A DNA stretch of 64,000 nt from an uncultured Verrucomicrobiota bacterium (GCA_913058185.1 CAJXQX010000002.1:1-64000); one strand, 5' to 3'; shown: positions 29,401 through 37,802, numbered from the stretch's first letter. Notes: generated by a model from the sequence alone, not told the origin. Translations and numbers: made by a program.

Positions 29401-29955
29401 GTAATGCAGTCGGTCCCTGCTCCCTACTTTTAGCGGGATAAACCCTTCAGACCGCGCCCGCGGCAAGCGGCCTTCCCGATCATAGAGTGTTTTGAAGGAG
29501 GCCGAAACCTCGGCCACGAGCACCTTCCCCTGGGTCACCGGCGGTAAACCCTCTGGGGGCAGTTCGGGTTTCCGCCAATCGGTCACTTCCACTCCCGAAG
29601 AAAAGACAGGAGTCTCACCCGGGTAAGCGCGATAGGTGATTCGATTGTCTCCTTCACCCGAATCTTCCAATCCGAATACCACTGTTTCGTCCAATCGGTA
29701 AGTGCCCTCGCGAATCAATACTACGATATCCGCAGAGTGGTATTGCTTCAGTTCTCTTACGGCATCACGCGCCCGCAGCAGCGTGGCAAAGGGACCATCC
29801 CTGCCCTGCGCATTCGATTCAGCCAATGTGCCCGACCAGGCATCCGAACCCGTGGTCGAGACATAAAAGTCAGCCGGAGGCGACGTCGCGGCAAACAAGA
29901 CACCCGGCAAGCCCAGAACGAGCAGCAGGAGAAATAGATTACGAGTTTGTTTCAT
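26467..29955 (-). CDS. Fusion: right-handed beta-helix (GH141-like) module plus type I sulfatase
   Basis: A 1162-residue exported two-enzyme protein. Residues 1-20 are the signal peptide. Residues about 25-715 are a beta-helix module with ADFYVSTTGSDAWSGT, DGPFATLLRARDAVREL, SGAIRVDLHG and GNGIYIRGAGPGN. This layout resembles GH141, a beta-helix family that includes alpha-L-fucosidases; the family call is tentative. After the module's closing segment (DISNVGLR) and a short linker, a complete sulfatase begins at about residue 733 (PNIVFIFADDWGYGD) with C-S-P-S-R near residue 780, HFGKWHLG and SSDNGPEAERG. The sulfatase half is closely related to the stand-alone sulfatase at 58403. The ATG at 29955 starts the signal peptide. 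The fusion would couple desulfation and glycoside cleavage on one polymer. Confidence 0.9.
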   Translation of the reverse strand: MKQTRNLFLLLLVLGLPGVLFAATSPPADFYVSTTGSDAWSGTLAESNAQGRDGPFATLLRARDAVRELKQYHSADIVVLIREGTYRLDETVVFGLEDSGEGDNRITYRAYPGETPVFSSGVEVTDWRKPELPPEGLPPVTQGKVLVAEVSASFKTLYDREGRLPRARSEGFIPLKVGSRDRLHYPTGKLRNWSNVEDVEVIVRPHHAWIVNVLPLKSVDEAQSMAHTSVSATYAMNVLHFLKETPSAWVENVLEELDEPGEWALNTKEGKVYLWPRSDGPVLRPQLQELIRIEGDVDKEGPTDIPVRNLTFQGLTFMHGDRYTLTDADAGVQHDWDMLDLDNALVRLRGTENVAIKDCHFTASGSGAIRVDLHGQKNVISGNHIEHMGGGGILLCGYGPGTKDVNKHNTVVRNHIHNVGEIYGHSPGIMLWQSGENRVAHNLIHHTPYTGIIISGFMSHFFERGDNRELVRTIRWQDVGRDSLPLTEDQVSPYLHSRNNLIESNEIHHAMEELGDGNGIYIRGAGPGNVIRRNYLHHLVAPMLMQAAIRTDGGQRDTLITENVIYKCTAQGIIIKLNNRAVNNFVVDVIAPPRGFYISLREGPMAGAAIQRNIFYASGTELEFVNELAPGNGKETEDSRGRELARAVDADSDYNIYYSASDPSRGEAHLADARKDGIDRHSSAANPLFVDPENEDFRFAPNSPARKMGIREIDISNVGLRGQQEAQVGADTKKPNIVFIFADDWGYGDLSLHGSDWMQTPHLDQMAAEGIDFQNFTVNSPVCSPSRVAVMTGHFPARYNIHQHFAGIQQNARRGMPDWLDTNGPLLPRLLQNACYTNGHFGKWHLGAGNGVPIENEYGYDAFATFNGSKQNDIPKDALASVDHAEKFIRANHDKPFFVNLWLHETHLPHYPLDQYLAQFKDLDEQKRVYASVIAEGDAGVGRILSLLKELGLDENTLVVFSSDNGPEAERGEEAKFHKKGEVGFGGYYSVGESGGLIGQKRSLYAGGVRVPFIVRWPGIVPAGRVDRGSTLTAVDLLPTFLDAAGVPLPGDYKPDGQSALAAFKGNAFSRTKPIFWEWRGGISKDYTWPTLGVRAGRWKLLRNDEHNKIELYDLENDWAEKSDVAAQNPAIVKMLKAKIDAWKMSLPSDPLASSLSPARNK

Positions 29956-29981
29956 ATTAAAGATTTGTTGGGTTCTAACCC

Positions 29982-30001
29982 GAGGCATCGCCCGATGCCT
30001 C
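29982..30001. promoter_or_regulatory. Perfect 9-bp-arm hairpin upstream of the beta-helix/sulfatase fusion
   Basis: GAGGCATCG-CC-CGATGCCTC, 27 bp before the ATG at 29955 and so in the leader of that mRNA. Such a structure could control translation or be a dimer-binding site. Confidence 0.5.
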
Positions 30002-30045
30002 ATTTGGGGTAGCATCTCAAACTATAAGACTTCTCGAAAAAACAG

Positions 30046-30069
30046 GCCACCGCCATTTTAAGCGGTGGC
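30046..30069. promoter_or_regulatory. Hairpin GCCACCGC / GCGGTGGC in the divergent promoter region
   Basis: Perfect 8-bp arms with an 8-bp A/T-rich loop, in the 285-bp region between the divergent fusion gene and the secreted plus-strand gene at 30241. It could be a shared operator. It could also end read-through in either direction, though no strong T-run follows. Confidence 0.4.
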
Positions 30070-30240
30070 TTTCGGACTTGTTTTCAGCCTTAATTTTAAG
30101 GACGAGCGACTACTCGGCCCCCTCATCGCAATCCAACGACCCCTCGCAAATACCGGGAGGAAGAAGATCCTAAAATTCCCCACGTTAGGCGCGACCTAAA
30201 ACTAAGCCACCAACCTTCCCTCTTCAAAAAAATCACCCGT

Positions 30241-31149
30241 ATGCATATCGCTCGAATTTTAAAGTCCCTGCCCATCGCCCTTGTCTTATTTTCATCGTGG
30301 GGGTTCTCGCAGGACTTTATCCAAGAGGATTTGGTACTGGATCTGAACGCGGACATCGGTGTGACGACTGAGGAGAAGAACATGGTGACCACTTGGACCA
30401 ACCAAGCGCCCCATGCGAAAGCGATCGACTTCACCGCCACCGAGGAAGGGCGCACCAAGACTATAATTTCACAGGAGGTGTTGGGCACGGGACGACCGAC
30501 CCTTTTGCGACAAAGTCAGGAGATCAATGGTCACGACACCCTCATCTTCAGAGAAGACGAATTGATCAACGACAACGATGAGGCGTTTCACGGCATGATG
30601 ACCGGCGGCGGCTATACTTGGTTCGCGGTCATCAAAGCCTACGAACAGGGAGGACCCGGAAAGATCAATTCGCGATACCCCAACGCCTTTTTCGGTTGCC
30701 TTCGAAGCTCGGGTCCACCGCAAAAGGAATCAGGGCAATACGCCGGCTTCTGGGGGTCATTTTATCCCGATGGACGCGTCTACATGGGCTCGCGGAATGG
30801 TCTAAATGAAAAGGTTCGCGACGGCATCAACACGCCAGAAGTTGAAGCGCCCGCTCCGGCCATCAATGAGTGGCACATCATCATGGGTCGGCAAGGCTCC
30901 GGCCAGGGCATCGTGCAACTGGACCTCTTTGTGAATGATCCAACCCAGGCGGTTAACTCCCATGATTTCCCCGTGGGAGATGTAGAGCCCAGTCGCATGG
31001 CCATCGGCACCGAACGCAACGCCATCAACCATCAAGGTAAAGAATCCTTCGACGGCGAACTCGCCCGACTCCTGATGTATGAAACCGCCCTCACCTCCGC
31101 GGAAATGAAAGCGGTCTATGACCATTTAAGGTCGGTCTACTTTGAATAG
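30241..31149 (+). CDS. Secreted LamG/concanavalin-like domain protein
   Basis: A 302-residue exported protein with signal peptide MHIARILKSLPIALVLFSS. The body reads as a jelly-roll lectin-like domain: VLDLNADIGVTTEEKNMVTTWTNQ, TWFAVIKAYEQ, and the closing FDGELARLLMYETALTSAEMKAVYDHL typical of LamG-type domains. It has no catalytic domain, so binding to a polysaccharide is the likeliest role. It is one of the few plus-strand genes in the island and is divergent from the beta-helix/sulfatase fusion, with which it may share a regulator. Confidence 0.75.
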   Translation: MHIARILKSLPIALVLFSSWGFSQDFIQEDLVLDLNADIGVTTEEKNMVTTWTNQAPHAKAIDFTATEEGRTKTIISQEVLGTGRPTLLRQSQEINGHDTLIFREDELINDNDEAFHGMMTGGGYTWFAVIKAYEQGGPGKINSRYPNAFFGCLRSSGPPQKESGQYAGFWGSFYPDGRVYMGSRNGLNEKVRDGINTPEVEAPAPAINEWHIIMGRQGSGQGIVQLDLFVNDPTQAVNSHDFPVGDVEPSRMAIGTERNAINHQGKESFDGELARLLMYETALTSAEMKAVYDHLRSVYFE

Positions 31150-31417
31150 TCGCTGGACGACGGTCTTTTGAAGGGTCAATCCTCTACCGTTTGAACTTCG
31201 ATTGTATCAGAAGGGGAACCGAGGGGGAATGCAGACGGCATGAAAGCCTGGATCAACGCACAAGACTGATGCGGCGCCTGTATCTTAGGCGAATCACCGT
31301 AGGATTTAGTTTCTCCAGTCAGAATTGATCCTTCTGCCCGCCATGCCCGCCCCTGGTCAACAGCGTCTCATACTAGACATTGGGTTAAAATCGCTGCTCT
31401 CGACATTTTACTCAATT
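31150..31417. other. Intergenic region before the toxin-antitoxin pair
   Basis: About 270 bp with no gene I can support. Confidence 0.45.
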
Positions 31418-31436
31418 TGAGCACGTTCATTGCTCA
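31418..31436 (+). promoter_or_regulatory. Candidate autoregulatory operator of the toxin-antitoxin pair
   Basis: TGAGCA-N7-TGCTCA inverted repeat that ends at the antitoxin ATG (31436). Antitoxin-toxin complexes usually repress their own operon from such dyads. Confidence 0.55.
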
Positions 31437-31630
31437 TGAACACTAACGCACAGTTCGTCACGGACGAAACCGGCAAGCGGACCGCTGTTCTGCTTCCGAT
31501 CTCGGACTACGAGAACCTTTTGGAGGATCTCGAGGATCTTGCTGCGATTGCGGAGCGGAGGAAAGAGCCGACCATTCCTCACGAAAAATTTATCGAAGAG
31601 ATGAAGCGCGATGGCCTCTTATCGGATTGA
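31436..31630 (+). CDS. Antitoxin of a type II toxin-antitoxin pair (Phd/YefM-like)
   Basis: A 64-residue protein: NAQFVTDETGKRTAVLLPISDYENLLEDLEDLAAIAERRKE. The N-terminal part looks like the DNA-binding Phd/YefM fold and the acidic C-terminal helix would wrap the toxin. I use the ATG at 31436; a TTG two codons earlier is possible. It overlaps the toxin by 20 bp, which is usual for coupled expression. Confidence 0.85.
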   Translation: MNTNAQFVTDETGKRTAVLLPISDYENLLEDLEDLAAIAERRKEPTIPHEKFIEEMKRDGLLSD

Positions 31631-31874
31631 GTGGCGTAGCTCGACCAAGAAGGATCTGAGAAAGATTGGAGCGCAGGACCGGCTGCGCATCTTAGCCGCG
31701 GTTGAAGCATTGATGTCTGATCCGTTCCCGCCGGGATGCACAAAATTAAGTGGCAGCGAGCAAAGCTACCGCATTCGCACTGGCAACTATCGAATCCTGT
31801 ATGATGTCCATTCCGGACACCTCATTATTGAGGTCATCAAGGTTGGTCACCGAAAAGATGTCTATAGGACCTGA
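31611..31874 (+). CDS. RelE/ParE-family toxin
   Basis: An 87-residue basic protein with the family pattern YRIEWRSSTKKDLRKI, then CTKLSGSEQSYRIRTGNYRILYDV and the closing VIKVGHRKDVYR. RelE enzymes cut mRNA at the ribosome. The arginines of the YRIR-GNYRI strand and the terminal HRKDVY match active RelE members. Its presence inside a sugar-utilisation island is probably incidental or stabilises the island. Confidence 0.9.
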   Translation: MASYRIEWRSSTKKDLRKIGAQDRLRILAAVEALMSDPFPPGCTKLSGSEQSYRIRTGNYRILYDVHSGHLIIEVIKVGHRKDVYRT

Positions 31875-31902
31875 CAGACCCAATCAAACGGCGCAAAAAC
31901 TG

Positions 31903-31922
31903 GGTGCCTGGTTAGAGGCACC
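31903..31922. terminator. Possible terminator after the toxin gene
   Basis: GGTGCCT-N6-AGGCACC hairpin 28 bp beyond the toxin stop, followed by TTGATTT. The T-run is weak. Confidence 0.4.
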
Positions 31923-31996
31923 TTGATTTCTGGAATCAAAAAGCGGCTCCCGGCGACACACATCACCCGTGCGGAGAAACCAACCGTCCGATTAAA

Positions 31997-33484
31997 TCAG
32001 AGGGCAGGCGGCGCCCACTCGGGGATTCCGATCGTCTTCATCTGTTCTTGGTAACGGATCGCAAACGGGTGTTTTTCGACCCGGGGCATACCTTCGTTGA
32101 CGGCCAGTGGTTCAACTTCTTTCCACCACGTGTCGTAGGACTGGCGCAGGCGTTTAACGACTTCGGGGTGGTCGGCGGCGACATCCTTCTCCTGTCCGCG
32201 ATCTTGGAAAACATCATAGAGCTCCACGTTGTTGACCAACCGCCATTGGGCGGTCCGCACCGCGCTCTTCACATATTTGAATGATTCCCGTTCGCCGGTA
32301 GGCCAGCGCCCACAGTGGATGAACAATTCACGGTCCGCCCAGGCCGCGTTCTTATCGGCCAGTAGTGGCAGTAGTGAACGCCCATCCAACGCTTGCATTT
32401 TGGGGGGGAGCTCAGCACCCGCCAACTCGCAGAACGTCTTATACAGATCGAGATGCGCGGTCAGGGCGTTGATATCTGAACCTTCCTTCAAGACGCCCTG
32501 CCAATACCAGAAAGCCGGAACGCGTGAGCCCCCTTCGTGGGGCGAATTCTTCGCACTACGAAGCCCGGCATTATACTTCGGCACCGATTTCCCATTCTGC
32601 GTGATCGGTCGCATGGACATGCCGTTATCGGTCATGAAAATGACCAAGGTATTTCCCAGGGCTTCCCACTCATTCAGCTTTGACCAGAGGAGCCCAAAAT
32701 TGTCGTCGATGTTTTCAATCATCCCGTAGCGGGCGGCGGTGTTCTCATCATAGCCCGCATCGAGAAATCTCTTTTTGTAATTATCCGGAGCAATGAAAGG
32801 CCCGTGCGGTGCATTCAACGAGATGTAGGCGAAGTAGGGTGCCTGCGCTTCATGTTGCTGCTTAATCCAAGCGAGGCCAGCCTGGAAAAACACATCGGTG
32901 CAGAAGCCCTTGGTCTTAACCACCGTATCGTTGTGCAACAGCATGTTGTCGAAATAGGTGTTCTCCCCGTTAGCCGGGAAGTCACCCAAGCCCGTCTGCC
33001 CGATACCCCCTGCCCCGTGCATGATCACTTCATCGAATCCCCGATTCTGGGGTAAATATTCCGTTTCATCCCCCAAGTGCCACTTGCCGAATAAACCGGT
33101 ATGGTAGCCCACCGATTTCAAAACTTCCGGAAACGTCACAGTATCCAAAGCCATCCGTTCGCGCTGCAGAATAGTATGCGTCACTCCATTCTTAAAAGGC
33201 GCCCGACCGCTCATCATCGCCGACCGCGTCGGAGCGCAGGTCGGACTCACTTGGAAATCAGTAAACCGGGTCGATCGCGCGTAAAACCGATCGAGATGCG
33301 GGGTCTGCAGAATCGGGTTCCCCATACTGGTCAAATCGCCCATCCCCTGATCATCGGTCATCACCAGAATGATGTTTGGCTTGGCTCCATGAAGGCCTGC
33401 CGCAGCAGCGCTTACAGGAAAGACGGGCAGGAGACCGAGCGCCATCACCGCCAGCAGGAATCGGGTTTTAGAAAGGATATTCAT
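31997..33484 (-). CDS. Secreted type I sulfatase (CAPTR active site)
   Basis: A 495-residue sulfatase of the same subgroup as the one at 50556 (shared ILVMTDDQG, GNPILQTPHLDR, FTDFQVSPTC). Signal peptide MNILSKTRFLLAVMALGLLP, formylglycine motif C-A-P-T-R with cysteine near 83, GKWHLGDETE, FMTDNGMSM. It lacks the 130-residue C-terminal extension of its paralogue. The ATG at 33484 starts the signal; the frame extends two codons to a TTG. Separated from the DUF1552 gene by a 157-bp gap with REP-like hairpins. Confidence 0.94.
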   Translation of the reverse strand: MNILSKTRFLLAVMALGLLPVFPVSAAAAGLHGAKPNIILVMTDDQGMGDLTSMGNPILQTPHLDRFYARSTRFTDFQVSPTCAPTRSAMMSGRAPFKNGVTHTILQRERMALDTVTFPEVLKSVGYHTGLFGKWHLGDETEYLPQNRGFDEVIMHGAGGIGQTGLGDFPANGENTYFDNMLLHNDTVVKTKGFCTDVFFQAGLAWIKQQHEAQAPYFAYISLNAPHGPFIAPDNYKKRFLDAGYDENTAARYGMIENIDDNFGLLWSKLNEWEALGNTLVIFMTDNGMSMRPITQNGKSVPKYNAGLRSAKNSPHEGGSRVPAFWYWQGVLKEGSDINALTAHLDLYKTFCELAGAELPPKMQALDGRSLLPLLADKNAAWADRELFIHCGRWPTGERESFKYVKSAVRTAQWRLVNNVELYDVFQDRGQEKDVAADHPEVVKRLRQSYDTWWKEVEPLAVNEGMPRVEKHPFAIRYQEQMKTIGIPEWAPPAL

Positions 33485-33549
33485 TTTCAATGGGTTCTGA
33501 CTGTCGGGCGTAAAGAACTAGATGCCGGATGATGCTGAACAGATGAAAC

Positions 33550-33630
33550 GGCGGCTTCGGCGAAACCGCCCTACCCATTTACGTGAGTCGGACGGCAAAT
33601 ATGAGGTAGGGAGTGCTCGCCGAGCGCGCC
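33550..33630. repeat. REP-like hairpin cluster
   Basis: GGCGGCTTC-GGC-GAAACCGCC (33550-33570, 8 of 9 pairs) followed by GGTAGGGAGTGCTCGCCGAG (from 33605), whose GCTCG-C-CGAGC core is a perfect small hairpin. The GGTAGGG lead is shared with the palindrome at 6375. Lies between the DUF1552 stop and the sulfatase start. Confidence 0.55.
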
Positions 33631-33641
33631 GTTCAGTTTCC

Positions 33642-34997
33642 TTAGGCGATGATTTGGTCTACCGTTCCGGCGCTGTCGCCGAAGCTGCCGGTTTCAACTC
33701 CGGCCTGTTGCAGGAGCGTTAGGAGCAGGTCATTGAACGGACGTTCTTCGTCGAAGCGGTGGAAGGAACCATGCTTGATGCCGAGGTTTTTGCCGCCGGC
33801 GAGAACCAGTGGGTAGTTCCGACCGATGTGGGTCTTACTCGTGCCACAGCCGTAGAGCACGATGGTATTATCCAGCAGACTGCCTTCCGCCAACGGATCC
33901 GGCGTTTGAGACATTTTAGTCAAAAACTCGGAGAGGCGTTCGGTCAGATACCGGTCGTATTTCGCCCACCGTTCCCAACCGCCTTCATCGCGGGATGCAC
34001 TATGACTGAGCTGGTGATGGTGCATCGAAAGACCGGCCGCGTAGGGAAGTTTATTGCCTCGGCCGCCAGAATTCTCCATCGCGGTTTGATACGTCACGAC
34101 ACGCGTGGAATCGGTGAGCAGTGCCATGTGGATGAGGTCGAACATCGTGCGCAGATAGTTCGTTCCCAGCTCGCGGGTGGGCTCGGCATTAAAATCAAAC
34201 AACCCGGGATCGACTTCGGGTTTCGGCACGTTCAGCCAGTCGTTGGCCCGCCCGAGTTGCTTTTCCAGGGATCGGGTGGCCGTCAAATAACTGTCGAGGT
34301 GAGCCCGGTCCTCGGCGCCGAGGGTCCCATTCAAACGCGACAGTCTCGAACTCACGCGATCGAGGATACTGCGATCGCGAGCGATCGCCCGGGCGCGTTC
34401 TTCCGCGCCGCGTTCATCCACCGTAAATAGCCGATCGAAGATCTGCCGAGGCTCCGACAAGGAAGGCAGCAGCGCGCCATCACGGTTGACCGAAATGGTG
34501 GCGGGACGCCCCACGCTGCCGGTGCCCCCGTTGGTGGACAACGCCAGGGATGAGAATCGCGTCGCGCCGTCGATCTGGCCGGCTAACACCTGGTCGTAAC
34601 TGACGGAATTCTTGTAGCCCTTCGACTGATCCTCGCCGGTGAGGAACTGGGCACTGCAGGAGTGGGTGATATTCGAGCGTAGATTCGGATGAGAAAACCC
34701 GGATAAGATCGAAATGTCGTTGCGCAACCCGGCGAGCGGCTGGAGCGGTTTGGTCAGCGTATAGTCTGAACCGGGAGTATGCGGGAACCAGTGCCAGTCG
34801 TTAAAACTGGGGTGCCCTACCGGCGGAAGTGATACGCCGTTCGGGAAGAAGATGGTGACCAGTCGAGCGGGCTTTCCCGGCGCGGCTGGGGCGGCGACAT
34901 TTTGCGTGCCCAGCATCGAAGCGAGCGGAGGCAAGGCCAAGCCAGCCAATCCAAGCTTCATGAAATCGCGGCGGGAGTGGGGAGATGAAAGGCTCAT
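33642..34997 (-). CDS. DUF1552 protein with Tat signal
   Basis: A 451-residue exported protein. The N-terminus SRRDFMKLGLAGLALPPL is a Tat signal, followed by LVTIFFPNGVSLP, ISILSGFSHPN and other DUF1552 blocks. The family is widespread in Planctomycetes and Verrucomicrobia and nearly always sits beside a DUF1592/DUF1588/DUF1585 cytochrome protein, as here (31 bp downstream of it). The fold resembles the alkaline phosphatase/sulfatase superfamily. The reaction is unknown. Confidence 0.9.
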   Translation of the reverse strand: MSLSSPHSRRDFMKLGLAGLALPPLASMLGTQNVAAPAAPGKPARLVTIFFPNGVSLPPVGHPSFNDWHWFPHTPGSDYTLTKPLQPLAGLRNDISILSGFSHPNLRSNITHSCSAQFLTGEDQSKGYKNSVSYDQVLAGQIDGATRFSSLALSTNGGTGSVGRPATISVNRDGALLPSLSEPRQIFDRLFTVDERGAEERARAIARDRSILDRVSSRLSRLNGTLGAEDRAHLDSYLTATRSLEKQLGRANDWLNVPKPEVDPGLFDFNAEPTRELGTNYLRTMFDLIHMALLTDSTRVVTYQTAMENSGGRGNKLPYAAGLSMHHHQLSHSASRDEGGWERWAKYDRYLTERLSEFLTKMSQTPDPLAEGSLLDNTIVLYGCGTSKTHIGRNYPLVLAGGKNLGIKHGSFHRFDEERPFNDLLLTLLQQAGVETGSFGDSAGTVDQIIA

Positions 34998-35028
34998 GGT
35001 TTTGTTTTATTCAGGGTTGGGGTGTTTT

Positions 35029-37734
35029 CTAAAGATCTGCGACATCCATCGTCGGGGCCGGGGCATCGGGCCCGGCCTGAAAGACTTCACTTTGGACAAT
35101 GGCCAAAACGAGGGCCGATAATTTGTAGCCGGAGGTGCGGAAATGGCGGTGGATCGAATCCAGTTCAGATTGGTCGCCCAAATTGGGTTCACGCGCGATC
35201 GCGTAGGTTAACATGTGCCAGGCCAAGGAGTGCGTAATTTCGTCTTCTCGTTCGCGATGGAGGAACGTAGCGAGATCGGACGAATCTTCGATCTCCTCGC
35301 CGGTAGGCAGGACGGTGCTACTGTCGATGGGAGAAAACGTCCGGGCCGCGGTGTCTTGATTGACCACCAGGGCCTTATCGCGCCAGGCACCGACTGCATC
35401 AAAGTTTTCGAGCGCCAGACCCCACGGGTCGATCTTAGCGTGGCAGGCGGCGCAGGATTCTTGTTCACGATGCAGCTCAATCTTTTGTTTGAGAGTAAGA
35501 CCAACAAAGTCTGCCGAGGATGCCTCCAACGCCGGAACCGCTAGCGGCGGCGGCGGGGGCGGATCATTTAACAGGCGTTCCAAAATCCAGACTCCGCGGT
35601 AGATCGGATTGGATTCCGCACCATCTGCCGTCATGGTCAGAATCGCGCCCTGCTGAAGCAGGCCTCCCCGCGTGCGGTAATCCGGCACCCTCACCTCTTG
35701 AAACTCGCCGCCGGTCACAGCGGGCATTCCATAGTGACGGGCCAAGCGTTGGTTGACGTAAACGGTATCGGAAGAAATCAGCTTTCGCGCATCGAGGTCA
35801 CCGTGGAAAATTTCCTGAAACGTGGTGATGGTCTCCGCGACCATGTCTAAGCCGAGGTCTTCATCGTAGTCATGATAAAATTCGGGATTCACGGCGACCA
35901 ACCCATACTTGTCCAAACGCAGCCACTCCTGCGCAAATCGGGAGCTGAAACGGCGGGCACGACTGTCTTGCAACATGCGCTCCACTTCGGCCGCAAGGAT
36001 GGCGGGGTCGCTGAGCCGGTCTCGAGCCGCCAGCTCGAGCAGACGATCATCGGGTGGACCGCTCCACAGAAAGTAGGAAAGTCGAGACGCTAGCTGGATT
36101 CGCTCTTCCTCTGAAATATCGGGATGATCTTCGAGTGGAACTGGGGCTGCTACATATAAGAAGGGATCTGAAATAAGGACGGTGCTGAGCGTTTCCTTGA
36201 GCGCATCCGCGAAGCCATCTCCGTCGCTAACAAATTGATCGTAGAGTGACATCATCTCCTCCAATTCCGCCGGAGCGATCGAACGCCGAAAAGCGCGCTG
36301 CATGAAGGCGTCGATCGATTCCTGCGCCACGGGGCGCGAGTCGGCCCCGGAGTTCATCGCGGCGCGTTGGGCGTCGATCCGCCAAAGCCGGGTGCTCATA
36401 TCCAGACCGAAGGGCACAATATCGATTTCGATCGCATCGAGATAAAGTTCGTTCACCCCGGCTTCACGCATGGCGGTTTTGCTGACAATCGCGTTCGCCA
36501 GGGTCCAACGATATCGCGCAATCAACCCCTGGTTGGAGGGTCCATAATTATACCCCTCTGGAACCACATCATAAATCGCATCGGGGTCATGCGACACATT
36601 GGTTATACGGAAGATCAACCGGGTCCCTTTATCCTCGTCCCTGGTCTCCGGCGCCACGTAGCGGAACGGGATCCGGAATGTAACCACCTGCGGTTTATCC
36701 ATGGGTGCGGTAACATCACGTTCGCCTTCGATCGGATCTCCGAACTCAAATCCCGAGCCGCCGTCGATTTTGAATCGAAGTCGAGGCGCCGAACCCTCGT
36801 CGCCCAATTTTGCGGCCACGTGCACTCTTGCGATCAACTCGCCGGCTTGGTGGAGGTTGAGGCTCTTGAACCGGGCAAATTGTTCGGGAAATTTCTGCCG
36901 ATCCGACCGATTCAATTCCTCCGTGTTGCGGTTGAGTGGTCCGTCCGGAAACGGAAATAGGGTGCGATCGGAATAAACGACCGGTCCCGCCTCCCTCGCC
37001 TCGCGTTTCTCCGCCAGCGCCTCGGCGGACAAAGGCTCATCAACGGAATACCCACCCGCGACACCGGGACGATACTCCACGTCTTCAAATTCGATCAGAA
37101 AGTGCTCACTCTCGGGGATAGGTTCGGTGAAGAGCACAAAATCATCAACGGCTTCACGGGCGATACTCAGGAAATATTCCAGCTCCAGGGCAGACACCCC
37201 CAACAAAGCCGCATCACGCGAGAAGCCATGCGCGGACAAAGGCGCGGCGGGAAGATCCCCGCCAAAGGCAACCCCCGTGCCGAAAAGTTCCTGCAGGGTG
37301 TTTTCATATTCCGAAACGGTCAGACGCCGCATGGGCGATGATCGATTTGCCCGGCGCTGTTCAGCCACCCGATCAAACGAGGTGTGAATCCAGTCCACGA
37401 TTTGCTGCCGTTCGGAATCGCTGGGTTTCTCATCCTCCTCAGTCGGCGGCATGTCATGAAGGATGACCGCATCGAGAACGGACTCCCAAATCACGACGTC
37501 GTGGTCCGACGTCATAGTCGGATCCACCTCATCAAAACGGAGATCGCCCTTCTGCTTCTTCTCGCCATGGCAACGGGCGCAATAGTTCTCCATGATCGGC
37601 GCGACCTCAGTGAAATAGGACGTTAGCAGCGCATCGCCCTCCAGTGATTGCTCCGGGGTCGAAAATTCCACCGCCGGTAAAGCAGCCACGAACGGAAACA
37701 GACCGACGACAAAGATTCTGCCGGATATTTTCAT
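35029..37734 (-). CDS. DUF1587/DUF1592/DUF1588/DUF1585 multidomain cytochrome-like protein
   Basis: A 901-residue exported protein. After the signal peptide there is a heme motif CARCH (residues 52-56) and the DUF1587 segment MRRLTVSEYENTLQELFG. DUF1592 follows, with ERIQLASRLSYFLWSGPPDD, then DUF1588, with the second CxxCH in CAACHAKIDPWGLALENFD, and DUF1585 at the end. Predicted to transfer electrons in the periplasm together with the DUF1552 partner. The ATG at 37734 begins a clear signal peptide (MKISGRIFVVGLFPFVAALP). A CCCC-N6-GGGG dyad lies about 70 bp upstream. Confidence 0.93.
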   Translation of the reverse strand: MKISGRIFVVGLFPFVAALPAVEFSTPEQSLEGDALLTSYFTEVAPIMENYCARCHGEKKQKGDLRFDEVDPTMTSDHDVVIWESVLDAVILHDMPPTEEDEKPSDSERQQIVDWIHTSFDRVAEQRRANRSSPMRRLTVSEYENTLQELFGTGVAFGGDLPAAPLSAHGFSRDAALLGVSALELEYFLSIAREAVDDFVLFTEPIPESEHFLIEFEDVEYRPGVAGGYSVDEPLSAEALAEKREAREAGPVVYSDRTLFPFPDGPLNRNTEELNRSDRQKFPEQFARFKSLNLHQAGELIARVHVAAKLGDEGSAPRLRFKIDGGSGFEFGDPIEGERDVTAPMDKPQVVTFRIPFRYVAPETRDEDKGTRLIFRITNVSHDPDAIYDVVPEGYNYGPSNQGLIARYRWTLANAIVSKTAMREAGVNELYLDAIEIDIVPFGLDMSTRLWRIDAQRAAMNSGADSRPVAQESIDAFMQRAFRRSIAPAELEEMMSLYDQFVSDGDGFADALKETLSTVLISDPFLYVAAPVPLEDHPDISEEERIQLASRLSYFLWSGPPDDRLLELAARDRLSDPAILAAEVERMLQDSRARRFSSRFAQEWLRLDKYGLVAVNPEFYHDYDEDLGLDMVAETITTFQEIFHGDLDARKLISSDTVYVNQRLARHYGMPAVTGGEFQEVRVPDYRTRGGLLQQGAILTMTADGAESNPIYRGVWILERLLNDPPPPPPLAVPALEASSADFVGLTLKQKIELHREQESCAACHAKIDPWGLALENFDAVGAWRDKALVVNQDTAARTFSPIDSSTVLPTGEEIEDSSDLATFLHREREDEITHSLAWHMLTYAIAREPNLGDQSELDSIHRHFRTSGYKLSALVLAIVQSEVFQAGPDAPAPTMDVADL

Positions 37735-37802
37735 AGTGATTCAGTGATTATGGGGTTCATCTGATTGGGTCTGAGAGGCGACTAGCTGCGAGGTAACCGT
37801 AA

